Shown: positions 63,994-64,000 of the stretch, piece after piece
Numbering within the stretch: the first letter of the stretch is position 1
Layout: each line of letters starts with the position of its first letter
NCBI RefSeq assembly: GCF_030848805.1
Contig: NW_027269815.1
Coordinates: 99,501 to 163,500, forward strand
Length of the DNA: 64,000 bases
Direction of reading: 5' to 3'
Source of the DNA: Temnothorax longispinosus
Lineage: Eukaryota > Arthropoda > Insecta > Hymenoptera > Formicidae
The notes under the pieces: generated by a model
Seen by the model: the letters and a program-made list of their open reading frames with translations, nothing else
Told to the model about the DNA's origin: nothing
The model's database searches: none
Translations under genes and position numbers: made by a program

Positions 63994-64000
63994 TATATAT

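Overview
The window reads as a transposon-rich piece of an insect nuclear genome. Introns have GT-AG borders, host-gene fragments look insect-like (gamma-COP, SNX4, BUD23), and there are BEL/Pao, Ty3/Gypsy, R1-type and CR1/Jockey-type LINEs, Merlin, hAT, Tc1 and TTAA-target DNA transposons. Waldo/R1-like and BEL elements next to hymenopteran-style gene structure suggest an ant or another hymenopteran, but that is inference. No bacterial-type operon, CRISPR array, rRNA or convincing tRNA was seen.

Layout. 1-7.8 kb: short palindromic MITEs and a tandemly amplified BUD23 exon fragment with an embedded MITE. This part also holds two SNX4 exon fragments beside repeats that end in a Helitron-like hairpin, and a 90-bp-period coding minisatellite that flips orientation. 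7.97-13.44 kb: three minus-strand exons of a gamma-COP (COPG) gene copy. The last intron carries an apparently intact 4.5-kb TTAA-flanked DNA transposon with a seven-exon, 869-codon gene, a transposase fused to a DEDDh exonuclease. 13.52-14.02 kb is an assembly gap inside GC-rich repeats. 14.7-16.9 kb: a truncated BEL/Pao retrotransposon on the minus strand.

16.9-27.0 kb: two Jockey/CR1-like LINEs. The first is split by a 3.9-kb insertion of unrecognised class (element 1), which in turn contains a TTAA-type non-autonomous element. 27.0-29.6 kb: a second member of the same class, inverted (element 2). Both carry a terminal exon followed by four tandem micro-exon units with near-consensus splice sites. 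29.6-42.3 kb: an R1-clade LINE split by a 5.35-kb Merlin element with long terminal inverted repeats and perfect 8-bp target duplications. The Merlin contains two snapback elements and an unrecognised 212-codon ORF.

42.3-46.3 kb: AT-rich repeats, a decayed hAT transposase and a 334-bp satellite. 46.3-50.8 kb: a LINE with two open ORFs beside a long (AG)n tract. 51-54.7 kb: a THAP exon, a partly duplicated Myb/SANT-type gene with clean exon structure, and MITEs. 55.3-61.8 kb: a Ty3/Gypsy element with broken gag, a long AT-rich interruption and a protease remnant. 61.5-64 kb: a run of palindromic MITEs and a Tc1 remnant.

The genes do not form a pathway. The window is mainly a nested history of insertions into a few host-gene fragments. 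The most unusual items are the micro-exon elements, the transposase-exonuclease transposon with its preserved empty site, the Helitron-like ends with SNX4 fragments, and the mirrored snapbacks inside Merlin.
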